DNA from: Sycon ciliatum
Lineage: Eukaryota; Porifera; Calcarea; Leucosolenida; Sycettidae
Assembly (NCBI RefSeq): GCF_964019385.1
Contig: NC_088654.1
Location: 6,427,043-6,491,042, forward strand
Direction: 5' to 3'
DNA: 64,000 nucleotides
In this document: positions 1-15,984 of the stretch, one piece after another
Layout of the letters: every line of letters starts with the position of its first letter
Numbering within the stretch: position 1 is the first letter of the stretch
Notes under the pieces: generated by a model
What the model was told of the DNA's origin: nothing
Database searches by the model: none
Seen by the model: the letters and a program-made list of their open reading frames with translations, nothing else
Made by a program: the position numbers and the translations under genes

Positions 1-1868
<1,868 letters not shown>

Positions 1869-3173
1869 CACATCCTTTATTGCTGAACCCACAAATAATT
1901 GTGATACAAATTGTAAACCAACCGAGGAAGAAGAGAAAGCCATTAAAAATAAAAAATAAAACAAAAAAAGGTTATTGTACCATGCCAAACGGCTATTATT
2001 AAGTCATGTACCAATTGTAATACATGACGTAGTATAGTAGTCAAGCACCTACAAAATACTTTGCAGGATAATATTTAAATTGCCTAGCATGCCTACAAAT
2101 CCGCAGAGCATGCCAATGTTAAATAGGCCAACATATGAATGAATACCGAAGGCGGTTACATGGACAGAAGGCGACATTGGTCGAGAAAAGATGGGCCTAT
2201 TCTCTTCCTCAAGTAAGACGCTCTGCAACCACGGAGGCACGTGATTGACCACCTCAGCAAAACAAATGCAATTTTGCAGCGTAGCTGTGCCATCACAACA
2301 GCGTACTGGAGGTCACTATGCTTGTTAACCACCAGCTGAACAATGTTCTTCAATGCACGAGAGCACTCCGTGCCACATACGCCGTTTGTCGAGAATACGA
2401 GCGGAGTGAATGACCCCCTCTCGACATCGACAACACGCTGAAGATAGGCCCGCTTCTTCTGATGTTCATTCCGGGAAATCTGTGCAAGGACTTCCTGTCG
2501 CGACAGCAAAGACGCCGAGGGGTGAGTAACCCTCACATCAAAGAATGCATCTTGCTGTGGCGACCAAAAGCCCCTTGCACGGATATCCAATCGAGCCTCT
2601 GCAGCACGATTAGCGGTAGCGCCGTGAAGTTGTTCACCATCCAACGGCAAAAGCGGTGGCTCTGTCTGAACATCCGGGATGGCAGAAGTCATCACCTCCA
2701 CCAGCACATCACGAAGCTCATTGTGTCGCAGACTTGGGTAGCCTCCTGTAGGGCATGTCAATGCATGGTCGACAGACATGTCTCTACCACACACACAAGT
2801 TGGTGGGAGGCCATCAATACCCCAGCCATAGCGCAGGGCGAGACCATCCCGGAAACATGCTTTATTTAGCGCAAAGCCGTTCACAGCCAGAGGCTCAGCC
2901 GTTAGCCAACTGGACACGCCAGCATCAGCAGCAATCTCCAACAGCACTCGCTGACATGGGCTGAGCTCAGGACGCAAAGCAACCTGAGCCTCCTTAGCCG
3001 CAGTAGCCATTCTCCGACGTTCGGCATTTCGCAACGCTATTACCTCCGCCTGCAAATCAGCCGGAGCAATGTCAGCATCAGGGCGACGAAGCAAATCAAT
3101 CACCGGCCGTGCCGAGGCCATACTGGAGGTCCACTGATGCACTGCATGAGGCCCAATGGCAGGAATTGAGAGT
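1869..3173 (-). mobile_element. 5'-truncated RLE-type LINE remnant inside (AGT)n
   Basis: On the minus strand the element enters directly from the 3174-5013 trinucleotide array, encodes the C-terminal part of a retrotransposon protein (3173 down to 2156), has a 3' UTR of about 290 bp ending AATAAAGGATGTG, and then runs into (ACT)n. The same trinucleotide lies on both sides, so the element is embedded in the microsatellite. Its 5' part is missing. A related element is present on the plus strand at 5014-5495. Confidence 0.8.
2156..3173 (-). pseudogene. C-terminal RLE-like domain of a non-LTR retrotransposon protein (partial)
   Basis: About 335 codons are open, ending at a TAA at 2156-2158; upstream the frame continues only into repeat-encoded polythreonine. 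Visible motifs in order are a CCHC-like knuckle (CVCGRDMSVDHALTC), an RHNELRD block right after it, an LDI...FFDVRV acidic segment, then FTPLVFSTNG and a basic C-terminus. A CCHC knuckle followed by RHN and a D...D pattern is typical of the restriction-like endonuclease region of R2/NeSL/CRE-type LINEs. Assigning this protein to that group is an inference. The reverse transcriptase is absent, so the copy is dead. Similar proteins are common in cnidarian and sponge gene sets. Confidence 0.65.
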
Positions 3174-5961
<2,788 letters not shown>

Positions 5962-6971
5962 AATTTATTATTTTACTAGGGAACTCCCAACAGGCGTTGC
6001 CTTTTTACTGGGAACCCTAGACATGTGGAGACAAACACAAAACAAGACACAGGGGATGTAGGGACGACGTGCCCATGTACAGGGAGCAACTCGACCGACC
6101 AGGGGTATCGGCGTTAGCATTGCAACCTGGCATCGATAAAAAAGGGGGGGGGTTGCATGGTCAAGTAACAAAAATAATAAATTGGTGCGAAAAAGGGGCG
6201 CTAGTATTGCACAAAACAATATAAATACGTGTAATACCTAAACCGGAAAGGAAAAAGAAAAAGAGAACAATAATCATAACAAGCAAGTACTAGTAGAAAG
6301 GTAAATGGGTCTCAATATCATCGTCACAGGTACTGTGTGGACCACAGCCATCTCTTTCGGATTAGATCCTTACATACGTTGACCTTGAAGGTATGGAGGC
6401 GTCTTGAATGAGGTTCGTGAAGCAGGAGGTCCGCAGGCAGGTTGTTCTAGGGTGTGATGGCGAAGAAGGGGAAGGATCGCAGGAGGTAGTCAGGGGCTGT
6501 GCGAGGGGGTCCACTTCTGCTGGTAGCCATGGTGCGTCTGACGTTTTTGCCGTGTGCACATGCTAGCTACGGCAGGGGGCTTGGTTGGTGGCAGCATGGC
6601 CTTTACCTGAGGAGGCCCTGGGATGTAGTGCAGATTGTACAAGTATGACAGGGCTGCCACCATCCGACGAAGCTGAAGACTTTGGAGGATGGTTCCAGGT
6701 CAAAGCCGATCTCCCCCTAGCATAATGAGGGTCAGAACCGGGTTCAACACCCATATGGTTCAAATGGTCCGCTGGGGCCGGGGCTCTGCCAACCGCGGAA
6801 TGTTGTAGTGTCCTCCACCTTGTTTCATGCTGTCACTTTAGCAATACACTGACAGTACGTGTACCATGTACCATGTACACGCCCGTCGCAAGAGAAACAC
6901 GCAAATCTGCAAATGCACTGGATGTGCGCCCACATAATTATGTTCTCTTGTACTTATAGCAACGATAGCGA
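5962..6971 (-). mobile_element. Inverted copy of the F-box unit's CR1-like LINE 3' end
   Basis: Reverse complement of the segment found at 10560-11575, 16550-17510 and 23030-24194. On the minus strand it ends with a CR1-like 3' terminus (CCTAGTAAAATAATAAATT) followed by (CTA)n. At about 6490-6345 (minus) lies the decayed C-terminal signature of a LINE RT, NNLPADLLLHEPHSRRLHTF, resembling the usual WNxLP...FK ending of ORF2 proteins, with an in-frame stop just before it. The arm is cut at 6971 by the LINE at 6972-9442 and resumes at 9443. It carries the ATAATTATG variant shared with the 23 kb copy. Confidence 0.75.
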
Positions 6972-6972
6972 T

Positions 6973-8717
6973 GAGTATTTCCAAATCCAATGTGCTGAAC
7001 ATAGTCGCAATCCACGCAAACTGTGGCATATCATCAACACTGTAACATCTCGAACTCGCCAACGTATTGAGCCAACGTGTGATGTGGAGGATGTCGCCAC
7101 AGCCTTCAGTAAAGTTGTGACTGATAATGATAGACCCCCTGTGCTCACCATGCCACAGGGTCCATCACGCCCCACAGCGTTATCAGCTTTCCAGTATGTC
7201 CGAACCAACTCTGTTTATCGTCTCCTGAGAGGCATCAATGCAGCCAAGGCCACAGGCAGTGACAGCATCCCAGGAGTACTTCTGAAGTGCTGTGCTGATA
7301 TCATTGCTCCGTCTGTTGCTGCTCTCTTCAATGCCTCACTATCCCGTGGTACAGTACCCTCTGCCTTCAAGCTTGCACACGTATCACCGCTATATAAAGC
7401 TGGTGACCCAGCAGTTCCCACTCACTTCCGTCCAATTTCCCTTCTCCCAATCCTGTCCAAGCTTTTAGAGAAGCTAGTGCAGAAGGAACTTGTATCAGTC
7501 ATGAACATCACGGAGTCACTTCCCTCCACTCAGTTTGCATTTCGCAGCGGCCATTCCACTGAGGATGCACTAGCTCTCATCACCAACCGTATCCTTACTG
7601 CCCGGGACAAACGAATGACACAGGTGTCTGCTTACTGGACATGTCCAAAGCATTCGATAAAGTTAGACATCACCAACTAATTCTCGACCTCTTCAATGTT
7701 GGTGTCACGGCCACAGCCCTGCGGTGGTTCATTTCTTACCTCTCCGAACGGACCCAGCGTGTGTGTATCGGACCATCACGTAGCACTATCACTCTCTGCA
7801 CCTGCGGAGTGCCACAGGGATCTGTGCTCGGCCCCATTTTGTTCAACATATACACTCGGGAAATACCCTATGTTGCTGGACATGCTTTGTCTTTGCAGTT
7901 TGCAGATGACATTGGTCTCACTTGCAGCAAACCGACTAAGTCTGAAGTGTCTGCAATTCTGTCTGCGTCAGCTTCAGCTATTGCTAACTGGCTAAACGAC
8001 CGTGGCTTGATCCTGAATGCTTCCAAAAGCCAGGTGATCTCCATTTCCGGGAACCTACCTGAGAAGCATACTCCACTCTCGGTGAACTGTAACGGGACCC
8101 TGCTGCCTCTTGTGGAGTCTGCCAGGTACCTTGGCGTAACATTTGATAGCAACATGTCTTGGGATGACCACGTAACCCGCTGTGCAAACCGTGTATCACG
8201 AAAGATCGGAGTCCTGTGGAGGATGCGGCGTTGCCTCAGCACACATGGTCGGATAACTTATTTCCAGTCCATCATAATGCCCGATCTTCTATATGGATCA
8301 AATGCATTTTCGACATCTCTGGCAGCCAGGCACTGTCATCGACTACAGGTTCTGCAAACCCGTGGTGCCCGTGTAGTGTTCGGACGCCCGCCGTGGACAT
8401 CCGCACATGACCTACTGGAGCGCCTCTCACTGTATCGGGTTACCGAAGTGTACAAGCAGAAGCTGGCATTCCTTGCATGGCGCTGCCGTTACGGCCAAGC
8501 AAGTCCTGAGCTTCAGGTTCTCTTACTGCCAGCTTGTGGCCGGTCCACGCGCCTGGACTCCAGCATGGGTCTCTGCCTGCCACCCGCCCGCAGCAACTCT
8601 GGAAAGGGGACATTCGCCTTCCAGGGTGCGCTATGCTGGAACAACCTGCCAAGCAGTATTCGCTCCATCTCTGTTCCTCGTCAATTCCGTGCTGCCGCAG
8701 TCCCGTTTCTTCTATGA
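6973..8717 (+). pseudogene. LINE ORF2 reverse transcriptase, 5'-truncated, one frameshift
   Basis: Two open segments in different frames (up to about 7635, then 7641-8717) together cover most of a CR1/L2-like reverse transcriptase. The first carries the finger/palm start (GSDSIPGVLLK, HFRPISLLPILSKLLEKLV, STEDAL). The second carries MSKAFDKVRH, GVPQGSVLGPILFNIYT, the catalytic LQFADDIGL, NASKSQV and YLGVTFDSNMSW, then the thumb-side region DLLYGSNAFSTS and the terminal LCWNNLPSSI. The frameshift falls just before the DMSKAFD motif. The endonuclease domain is missing. It is about as close to the LINE at 52611-54226 as members of one family would be. It is dead as a coding copy. Confidence 0.9.
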
Positions 8718-8761
8718 ACTGAGAACATTGCAAAGCAATTGTATGTGTGGCTGTCAATGTA

Positions 8762-8785
8762 CATGTGTGTGTGTGTGTGTGTGTG

Positions 8786-8817
<32 letters not shown>

Positions 8818-9009
8818 ACGCGCGTGTGTGTGTGGGGGGGGGGGGGTATGTGTCTAAGTATGTGTGTATTGGTGCGTAGGTGTGGGTATGTACATGTAGA
8901 TGTATGTATGTGTGTTTGTGGGTGTAGGTGTGGGTGTGTGGATGTGTGGATGTGTGGGTGTGTGGATGTGTGGGTGTGTGGATGTGTGGATGTTTGGGCG
9001 TACATGTAG
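8762..9009. repeat. (TG)n / TGTGGATG simple repeat in LINE 3' UTR
   Basis: TG dinucleotides with a G-run near 8834-8846 change into a TGTGGA/TGGGTG variant repeat up to about 9000. The repeat lies wholly inside the 3' UTR of the LINE at 6972-9442. The histidine- and cysteine-rich open frames here come from the repeat. Confidence 0.9.
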
Positions 9010-9442
9010 ATGTGCAATGCTTCGATTTCTCTATCTTCTCTTCTCTTCTCTCTTCCTTTCGGGGTCTCCCGCTTCTGGGCCGGCATGGCCCATGCTTCAT
9101 GCGTGCTTGTTCCTGGTGTTGTTTTGTCTACTGTGTCCTGCCGCTACTCCGGCTTTGGCCGTGACCACGATGTGTCTCCCCATTTTCTCCTTCATCCTTT
9201 CCTTTGTCTTTTTGCTAAAAGCTTTCTTCTCGCCGTGACCACGATTTTTCTTCTTCTTCTTCTTCTCCATTGTTCTTTTTCTTTCCTTCCTTTCTCTTCT
9301 TCCTTTGCCGAGAACCTTCTGTTCCCATTATTTTCTTTTCATCTCTGTCCCCATTCCTGGGTTATTTGGACCTCATTCGCTTCCTTGTCATTGGACATGT
9401 TCAGTCCGTTCGGTTTGCGAATTTAAATAAACACAACCAACC

Positions 9443-10000
9443 AGCGAACAGGATCTGAATGAGACAGATCAAGACTTGCGCCAGATAACTGTCTAATCCA
9501 CACAACCGGCGAAGCGAATCGACCCCCGACCCCCTTAAAATAAACTTAACAACAACAACGACAACAACAATGCACACCTGGTCTACACCACACGGAGTAC
9601 ATCGGCAGAGCACGGCCAAGACAGTCATAGTAGTACCAAGAGTACGTGGTTACGTACTCTTGGTAGTACTTCTGGTACAGTTGTACCGGTACTACAGTAA
9701 AACTGTGCAGTAGACTCTACTCAGTACTGTGCTAGATAGCCTACAACTAACTACTTGTACTGTTGTAGCCTGGACTCAAATCAGCAGACGACACGTACAG
9801 TAGGTCTGCGTGACGGACATTGTTATCTAGATCTACGCTAGCTCTGTTCTTTTCGCTATAAAATCGAACCTCGCTAGTGCACTAGTGCTCACCATCGATA
9901 ATTATAACAGCATCAGATTGTCAGTTGCATGTAGTCATAACTAACTGTTACTTCGTGTAACTAGCTACTGTATCGCTTCATCAACGATAGCCTTGCCGCC
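9443..10000 (+). promoter_or_regulatory. Inverted F-box unit arm with TATA box facing the gap
   Basis: This is the reverse complement of the upstream region of the F-box genes (15985-16570, 22450-23040). It runs towards the gap in the sense direction and ends at GATAGCCTTGCCGC, roughly 40-60 bp before where the F-box start codon lies in the copy at 49717. A TATAAAA box is at 9857-9863 on the plus strand. An F-box gene on the plus strand would therefore be expected to start within or just beyond the run of Ns. Confidence 0.75.
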
Positions 10001-10200
10001 NNNNNNNNNNNNNNNNNNNNNNNNNNNNNNNNNNNNNNNNNNNNNNNNNNNNNNNNNNNNNNNNNNNNNNNNNNNNNNNNNNNNNNNNNNNNNNNNNNNN
10101 NNNNNNNNNNNNNNNNNNNNNNNNNNNNNNNNNNNNNNNNNNNNNNNNNNNNNNNNNNNNNNNNNNNNNNNNNNNNNNNNNNNNNNNNNNNNNNNNNNNN
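10001..10200. other. Assembly gap (200 N)
   Basis: Exactly 200 unknown bases. Both flanks are F-box promoter sequence, the left on the plus strand and the right (10201 onward) from a minus-strand unit starting upstream of the TATA position. The gap sits at the centre of a large inverted repeat and may hide one or two F-box genes, so its true size is probably not 200. Confidence 0.97.
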
Positions 10201-11575
10201 CTAGCGTAGATCTAGATCTAGATAACAATGTCCGTCACGCAGACCTACTGTACGTGTCGTCTGCTGATTTGAGTCCAGGCTACAAGTTACATGTAGTTGT
10301 AGGCTATCTAGCACAGTACTGAGTAGAGTCTACTGCAGTACAGTGTTACTGTAGTACCGGTACAACTGTACCAGAAGTACTGTGACTGTCTTGGCCGTGC
10401 TCTGCCGATGTACTCCGTGTGGTGTAGACCAGGTGTGCATTGTTGTTGTCGTTGTTGTTGTTGTGTTTATTTTAAGGGGGTCGGGGGTCGATTCGCTTCG
10501 CCCGTTGTGTGGATTAGACAGTTATCTGGCGCAAGTCTTGATCTGTCTCATTCAGATCCTGTTCGCTATCGTTGCTATAAGTACAAGAGAACATCTGTGG
10601 GTGCACATCCAGTGCATTTGCAGATTTGCGTGTTTCTCTTGCGACGGGCGTGTACATGGTACATGGTACAAGTACTGTCAGTGTATTGCTAAATTGACAG
10701 CATGAAACAAGGTGGAGGACACTACAACATTCCGCGGTTGGCAGAGCCCCGGCCCCAGCGGACCATTTGAACCATATGGGTGTTGAATCCGGTTCTGACC
10801 CTCATTTTGCTAGGGGGAGATCGGCTTTGACCTGGAACCATCCTCCAAAGTCTTCAGCTTCGTCGGATGGTGGCAGCCCTGTCATACTTGTACAATCTGC
10901 ACTACATCCCAGGGCCTCCTCAGGTAAAGGCCATGCTGCCACCAACCAAGCCCCCTGCCGTAGCTAGCATGTGCACACGGCAAAAACGTCAAACGCACCA
11001 TGGCTACCAGCTGAAGTGGACCCCCCTCGCACAGCCCCTGACTACCTCCTGCGATCCTTCCCCTTCTTCGCCATCACACCCTAGAACAACCTGCCTGCGG
11101 ACCTCCTGCTTCACGAACCTCATTCAAGACGCCTCCATACCTTCAAGGTCAACGTATGTAAGGATCTAATCCGAAAGAGATGGCTGTGGTCCACACAGTA
11201 CCTGTGACGATGATATTGAGACCCATTTAGTATTTACCTCTCTACTAGTACTTGCTTGTTATGATTATTGTTCTCTTTTTCTTTTTCCCTTCCGGTTTAG
11301 TTATTACACGTATTTATATTGTTTTGTGCAATACTAGCGCCCCTTTTTCGCACCAATTTATTATTTTTGTTACTTGACCATGCAATCCCCCCCTTTTTTA
11401 TCGATGCCAGGTTGCAATGCTAACGCCGATACCCCTGGTCGGTCGAGTTGCTCCCTGTACATGGGCACGTCGTCCCTACATCCCCTGTGTCTTGTTTTGT
11501 GTTTGTCTCCACATGTCTAGGGTTCCCAGTAAAAAGGCAACGCCTGTTGGGAGTTCCCTAGTAAAATAATAAATT
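10201..11575 (+). mobile_element. F-box unit copy 1: promoter-distal part and CR1-like LINE 3' end
   Basis: 10201-10380 matches F-box upstream DNA (GCGTAGATCTAG, CAGACCTACTGTACG). From about 10382 the unit carries a long decayed LINE segment present in every unit copy. Its clearest sign is a frame at about 11050-11180 reading NNLPADLLLHEPHSRRLHTF, the terminal RT signature, followed by a 3' UTR that ends AGTAAAATAATAAATT and an (ACT)n tail at 11576. A piece at 10555-10650 also occurs alone at 46852-46955, so it is a dispersed repeat and not part of the F-box gene. Confidence 0.7.
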
Positions 11576-12336
<761 letters not shown>

Positions 12337-12741
12337 TTTCTTTCTACGGCTGTGTTTCCAATAGAAAAAAATAGAAAAAAGAGTGCCATCTGCTGGGCCG
12401 CCCGCCACAGCTGGCACCGAACCAGGCAATACCGCGGCACACGTGCCATCCACCGGGTCCCCCGCAGCATGCACACCATCCACCAGCCCTGGATGGAGAT
12501 CCGGAGGGCTCTCTTAGGTTCCCGTAAGCAGGAGCTGCACGAGTGGTTTGGTCGCTCGGATATACGGATAGATGCAGCCAGTTCTACCGGCGCGGTGCTC
12601 TCGAGTCGAGTCCTTTCAAAGTGTGAACGTGTAAAGTACCAACCGGGTCACACGTGACCCGGTACTATATTTTCAACCGGGTACAAGCGTCGCCCAGCCG
12701 GGTCGATTACCCAGCTCACCCGGCTCTGGAGCAGGCACTGG
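12337..12741 (+). other. Conserved unit segment with short ORF and ACCGGGT motifs (copy 1)
   Basis: Non-repetitive segment shared by the three unit copies. A 62-codon frame (about 12469-12657) starting MHTIHQPWMEIRRALLGSRK stays open in all three copies with few changes, but no known family is recognised and splicing cannot be judged. Just downstream is a short palindrome, ACCGGGTCAC-AC-GTGACCCGGT, and several more ACCGGGT or CCGGGT motifs. A coding role is unproven. Confidence 0.4.
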
Positions 12742-13193
12742 TCATCTAAGGCCTTCTTCCACAGTACATACTTCAGTCATATCTGTTGCGGAGTTACTCT
12801 GAGTCAGGACACTAATTTCAATCCACTCACACAATTTCATGAATGCCTGCGCCTTCACATCGCCATTCTGGGCCAGATCAGAATCCACTGCATCATTAGC
12901 AAGACGTTTCAGAGTCTTCTTGTAGTTGTACAGTGAAAAACAGGTACGGTGATACTTAAACTCATTCGCTTTACCATCCTGATTCAAGTTAGTTCGTTCA
13001 ATATTCTAGCGTGGCTGCGTGTACGAGCAGCATTGAGCAGACTAAACTCTGCCTCGTATGTGGCGCACTGAGTAAATTTCTCTGCCAAGCGCCTGTTCTG
13101 CGCATCAGGTTTATAATCCTGGCACACCACACACTTGCTCAGATCGTTCCTGTTCCCCTTCGGGTCCGTCTGCCTGATTCGGCTCCAAAACAC
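12742..13193 (-). pseudogene. Zinc-finger-like ORF, frameshifted (copy 1)
   Basis: Two overlapping minus-strand frames, 13193-12984 and 12987-12742, read as one protein interrupted by a frameshift. The first part has a CVVC pair, then a helix-like stretch (CATYEAEFSLLNAARTRSH, ARILNEL). The second has KYHRTCFSLY, so the layout is C-x2-C ... H-x2-C. This pattern occurs in uncharacterised invertebrate proteins, but I cannot name the family. The same break is present in the copy at 18665-19107, and the 24.6 kb copy has extra damage. It looks like a gene fragment or transposon-borne sequence that was already broken when the unit was amplified. Confidence 0.5.
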
Positions 13194-14085
13194 TCTAGAG
13201 CAAGCTTTCAGGCTTCAAACGTCAAAGGTTTCTTGACGGACTGTGTATGCAGAAACCCACTACTAAAGTATACCCTAGAATGCCTGGGTTCGAGTACATG
13301 TACAATTTCCGTTTGCAGCCGAAGATCGCCTTATCTAACAAACGGGACAACAGTACAGTCTTGCCGATACTTTTATCGTCTTCAGCAGCCACAACCTAGT
13401 CAGAAACAGCTCTAAACAAATTGTGAGCTCCTACTTGCCACGAAACTTCTAAACTATGACTCTTTTTCGAAATGGGACCGCGCACTACTGCTGACAATAA
13501 TATTATCGACGTGTTCCATAGTGGTTAACACGTACTGTACATGTATGAGTGAATGTGCGAATGTGTGCGAAAGGAGTGCAGTGGAGTGCAGGTTGGACAG
13601 AGAATTGTTGGTTTGAAGAAAATCTGGCACAATTAACGAGAGATGCATTTTTTTACCCCTGGTATTCATTTTTGCTCCTAATAATATGGCGAATGTGCAA
13701 AGAAATACATGTATGCGAAACCATGACATGGAAAAGAGTCAAACGACTGCAGCTTGACCCCATGAGTTCACTTTCCACTAAAGACACCAGTCACTCCTAT
13801 GGAAAATGCATGCACATGGCAACATTGAAACTGAGCGAAAACATAACACATGACAGAAGAGACTCGAAATGTTTCAATGGAACAGCTAGAGTCAGTCCAC
13901 ACAATCCAGAGTTTGAAGACTCCAAGGGATGAACTTAGTACATCAAAGTATTATTGAAGTACAATCTCAAAATGTCAGCCGCACGACAACCAGCTTCCTA
14001 CCCAGGGATTAGACAGCACATCTAAGGAAGACCACTATTCAAAACTTACCTACATGTACATGTACATGCACAATGATGGTGCATC
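13194..14085. other. Unit spacer (copy 1), no convincing gene
   Basis: Conserved among unit copies (also 19108-20004 and 25085-26025) and partly found in reverse orientation at 54230-55080. A 127-codon frame at 13549-13932 is open here and in the 25.5 kb copy but broken at 19.5 kb, and it lacks any recognisable domain, so it is not called as a gene. Near 14050 is a run of alternating ACATGT motifs. Confidence 0.5.
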
Positions 14086-14240
14086 TTGACACACATACAC
14101 AGACACACACACACACGCATGCATAAACACACAAACAAACACACACACCCACACACACAGAAACACACACACACTCACATGCAAACACACACACACATGC
14201 ACGCACACACAAATACACAAATACACACACACACACAATG
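14086..14240. repeat. (AC)n microsatellite, imperfect
   Basis: AC-rich simple repeat with ACAC, CATGC and AACA variants between GGTGCATCTTGAC and AATGGATTTGTTG. Equivalent tracts occupy the same place at 20008-20130 and 26026-26186, and a (TG)n version follows the plus-strand gene at 51.4 kb. Confidence 0.92.
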
Positions 14241-14484
14241 GATTTGTTGTTATTCAGAGCTCATACCCATTATAATCCTACAGACCGTAACTGGCTCTAC
14301 CCTTGATGTAAGTGAAAGTCACAGTGGCCGCCGTGACCCAGTCAACCTAGTTACATTATGATGACAATGAGGGCATGGCTACAAGAAACACGACTGCTTC
14401 AAACCTTCTGTTTCCTTTCAGATAAGCATCCACCCACAATTAATTCTGCCAATGCCGAACGTACAGTTGATGTTCCATGCCAGA

Positions 14485-15984
14485 CTAAGTCCGCTCCATG
14501 TGAGCTTTCAGAAGCTCTTTCAATGGGCCAAAGCAATCTGCTGAGAACGCCTGATTGATGCTACGTGGAAGCTGATAGTTTCCAAGGAGGCTGACAGACT
14601 TCAGCTCTGGACATGTTTCCAGCAGTTTCAGGCATACTGGTGCGGTAAGGTAGCAATAATGTAGCTGCAAGTGACGCAGGCAAGACAATTCTCCAGCAGC
14701 AAGGCTGTCACCGATTACCAAATTCTTGACTTCAATGGATTCCAATGATGAACTTGAATGTTGGATGAATGCTGTGAGGAATGGCTCGATGTTATTACTC
14801 CCCCATAGTCCACTAGGAGGGTACCTAGTATGCAGGTCCAGATATCGTAAGGATGGCAGGCAGATTCTGTGCCCTACCAGATAATTCATATCCGCCCACA
14901 TGCCTGTATGCCCAGACAAGGTCAACCGCTCAAGATTAGCACATTTCTCTAGGCAGTGGAGAACATGCGTCGTCTCACACCGCATCCCGAAATGCCATCT
15001 GAAGAGATGATGCACGGCGACGTCGCGATCAGGTTCCACTAGAGTGCATGACTGGAGCTTGGGCAAACCAGCTACGTCATGTCGGACATTCTTTCGCCAA
15101 CAATCAACCAGTGTCAGATGGCGTAGATTATCGCAGGTTTTCACTAGAATCGTCCAGTCCACAACGAAGCCGTCCAGCGAAAGAAATTCCAGAAGAGGCA
15201 TGTCCGCTGCGACATTGTCATTGAAATTCAATTGAATATAATGGGCCGAGGAACTCAGGGTCAGCGACAATTTTGTCAGATTCTGCAGAACATCTGGCCT
15301 AAGTGGCGGAAAGTGTGGGGATGTGCCACTGTGAAATGGATGAAATGGGAGCTGGTCCCGCGGGACCATGTGTGTGAAGTGCAGGTCTGAAGGGGGCAGC
15401 GTCACTGTCAACGCTACAAGCTCCTTGCACCTTTTCAGCAAAGGATCTATGTCCGCCATCTTACTCACAGAAAAGCCAGAGAGGTCCAGATGACGCGCAT
15501 ATTGCAAGGTGTTATTCGCCAGCCAGGTTTCTGCAGCCTGCGGAACACGTGAAGGGCCATTGGTACGTTTTGACAAGGCAATAGTGCGCCAGAGGCTGGG
15601 TGTTAGACAGACTTCACTCCACACACTGCAGACTCTCCTCAGCAACATAAGAACAGGCAGACATCCGCCCTCTAACTTTATGACGTCAGAGAATATTTTC
15701 ACCCACACTTCCCGAGGAAGTCTGCACCATTCGGCTGTACTGCGGACGTGGCTGCAATTTCCTTGGTCAAAACTGTCTGACTCAGTCTCCGACGAGCTGT
15801 CCACCGAAGCCTTGCCAGTCGGAGTCTTAGCTTTTTCAGCTTGTGCCGGCGGCGTATAATCTTTATCTGACTCGTCCTCGACCTCGCTGCCGTTCGGGCT
15901 GCCGTTCGGAACGGATACGATTTTTCTCTCCTTGGGCAAATGCCACTTCCGACCGGTTTCGGTGGCCTGCATTCTACCTGCCAT
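14485..15984 (-). CDS. F-box/LRR-repeat protein (FBXL6-like), unit copy 1, intact
   Basis: Uninterrupted 499-residue frame in a single exon. Residues 1-85 are charged and Ser/Glu-rich and probably disordered, with a basic GRKWHLPKERK stretch. Residues 88-134 form an F-box: LPREVWVKIFSDVI ... RRVCSVWSEV ... PSLWRTI, which would bind Skp1. The rest is irregular leucine-rich repeats (ARHLDLSGFSVS, NLTKLSLTLS, LEFLSLDGFVVDW, NLRHLTLVDC, NLERLTLSG, LRYLDLH, LKSVSLLGNY). Such proteins present substrates to SCF ubiquitin ligases; FBXL6 is the closest type I recognise, by the spacing of the F-box and the acidic N-terminus. The start is the first ATG, about 165 bp below a TATA box. Lack of introns could reflect retroposition. 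The substrate is unknown. Confidence 0.85.
   Translation of the reverse strand: MAGRMQATETGRKWHLPKERKIVSVPNGSPNGSEVEDESDKDYTPPAQAEKAKTPTGKASVDSSSETESDSFDQGNCSHVRSTAEWCRLPREVWVKIFSDVIKLEGGCLPVLMLLRRVCSVWSEVCLTPSLWRTIALSKRTNGPSRVPQAAETWLANNTLQYARHLDLSGFSVSKMADIDPLLKRCKELVALTVTLPPSDLHFTHMVPRDQLPFHPFHSGTSPHFPPLRPDVLQNLTKLSLTLSSSAHYIQLNFNDNVAADMPLLEFLSLDGFVVDWTILVKTCDNLRHLTLVDCWRKNVRHDVAGLPKLQSCTLVEPDRDVAVHHLFRWHFGMRCETTHVLHCLEKCANLERLTLSGHTGMWADMNYLVGHRICLPSLRYLDLHTRYPPSGLWGSNNIEPFLTAFIQHSSSSLESIEVKNLVIGDSLAAGELSCLRHLQLHYCYLTAPVCLKLLETCPELKSVSLLGNYQLPRSINQAFSADCFGPLKELLKAHMERT

Larger units (their letters stand above)
6972..9442 (+). mobile_element. CR1/jockey-type LINE insertion with AGCGA target duplication
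   Basis: The boundaries are read by comparison with uninterrupted copies of the host unit (for example 10560-10580). The host sequence ATAGCGAACAGG is split, and AGCGA is present on both sides (6967-6971 and 9443-9447). The insert is 2471 bp: a 5'-truncated RT ORF with one frameshift, a (TG)n-rich and pyrimidine-rich 3' UTR, and a 3' end with AATAAA at 9426-9431. The 5' truncation and short target duplication are normal for LINE retrotransposition. Confidence 0.85.

Noticed and set aside
8681..9100. His/Thr-rich and Cys/Val-rich frames over TG or AC repeats (also near 14.1, 20.0, 26.0, 51.8 kb)
   Set aside because: Dinucleotide repeats are open in every frame, and none has a domain.
9965..10322. 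Frames running through the N block
   Set aside because: Unknown bases cannot support coding sequence.
13549..13932. 127-residue frame in the unit spacer, also at 25476
   Set aside because: No domain, and the equivalent in unit 2 is broken. Conservation is explained by recent duplication.
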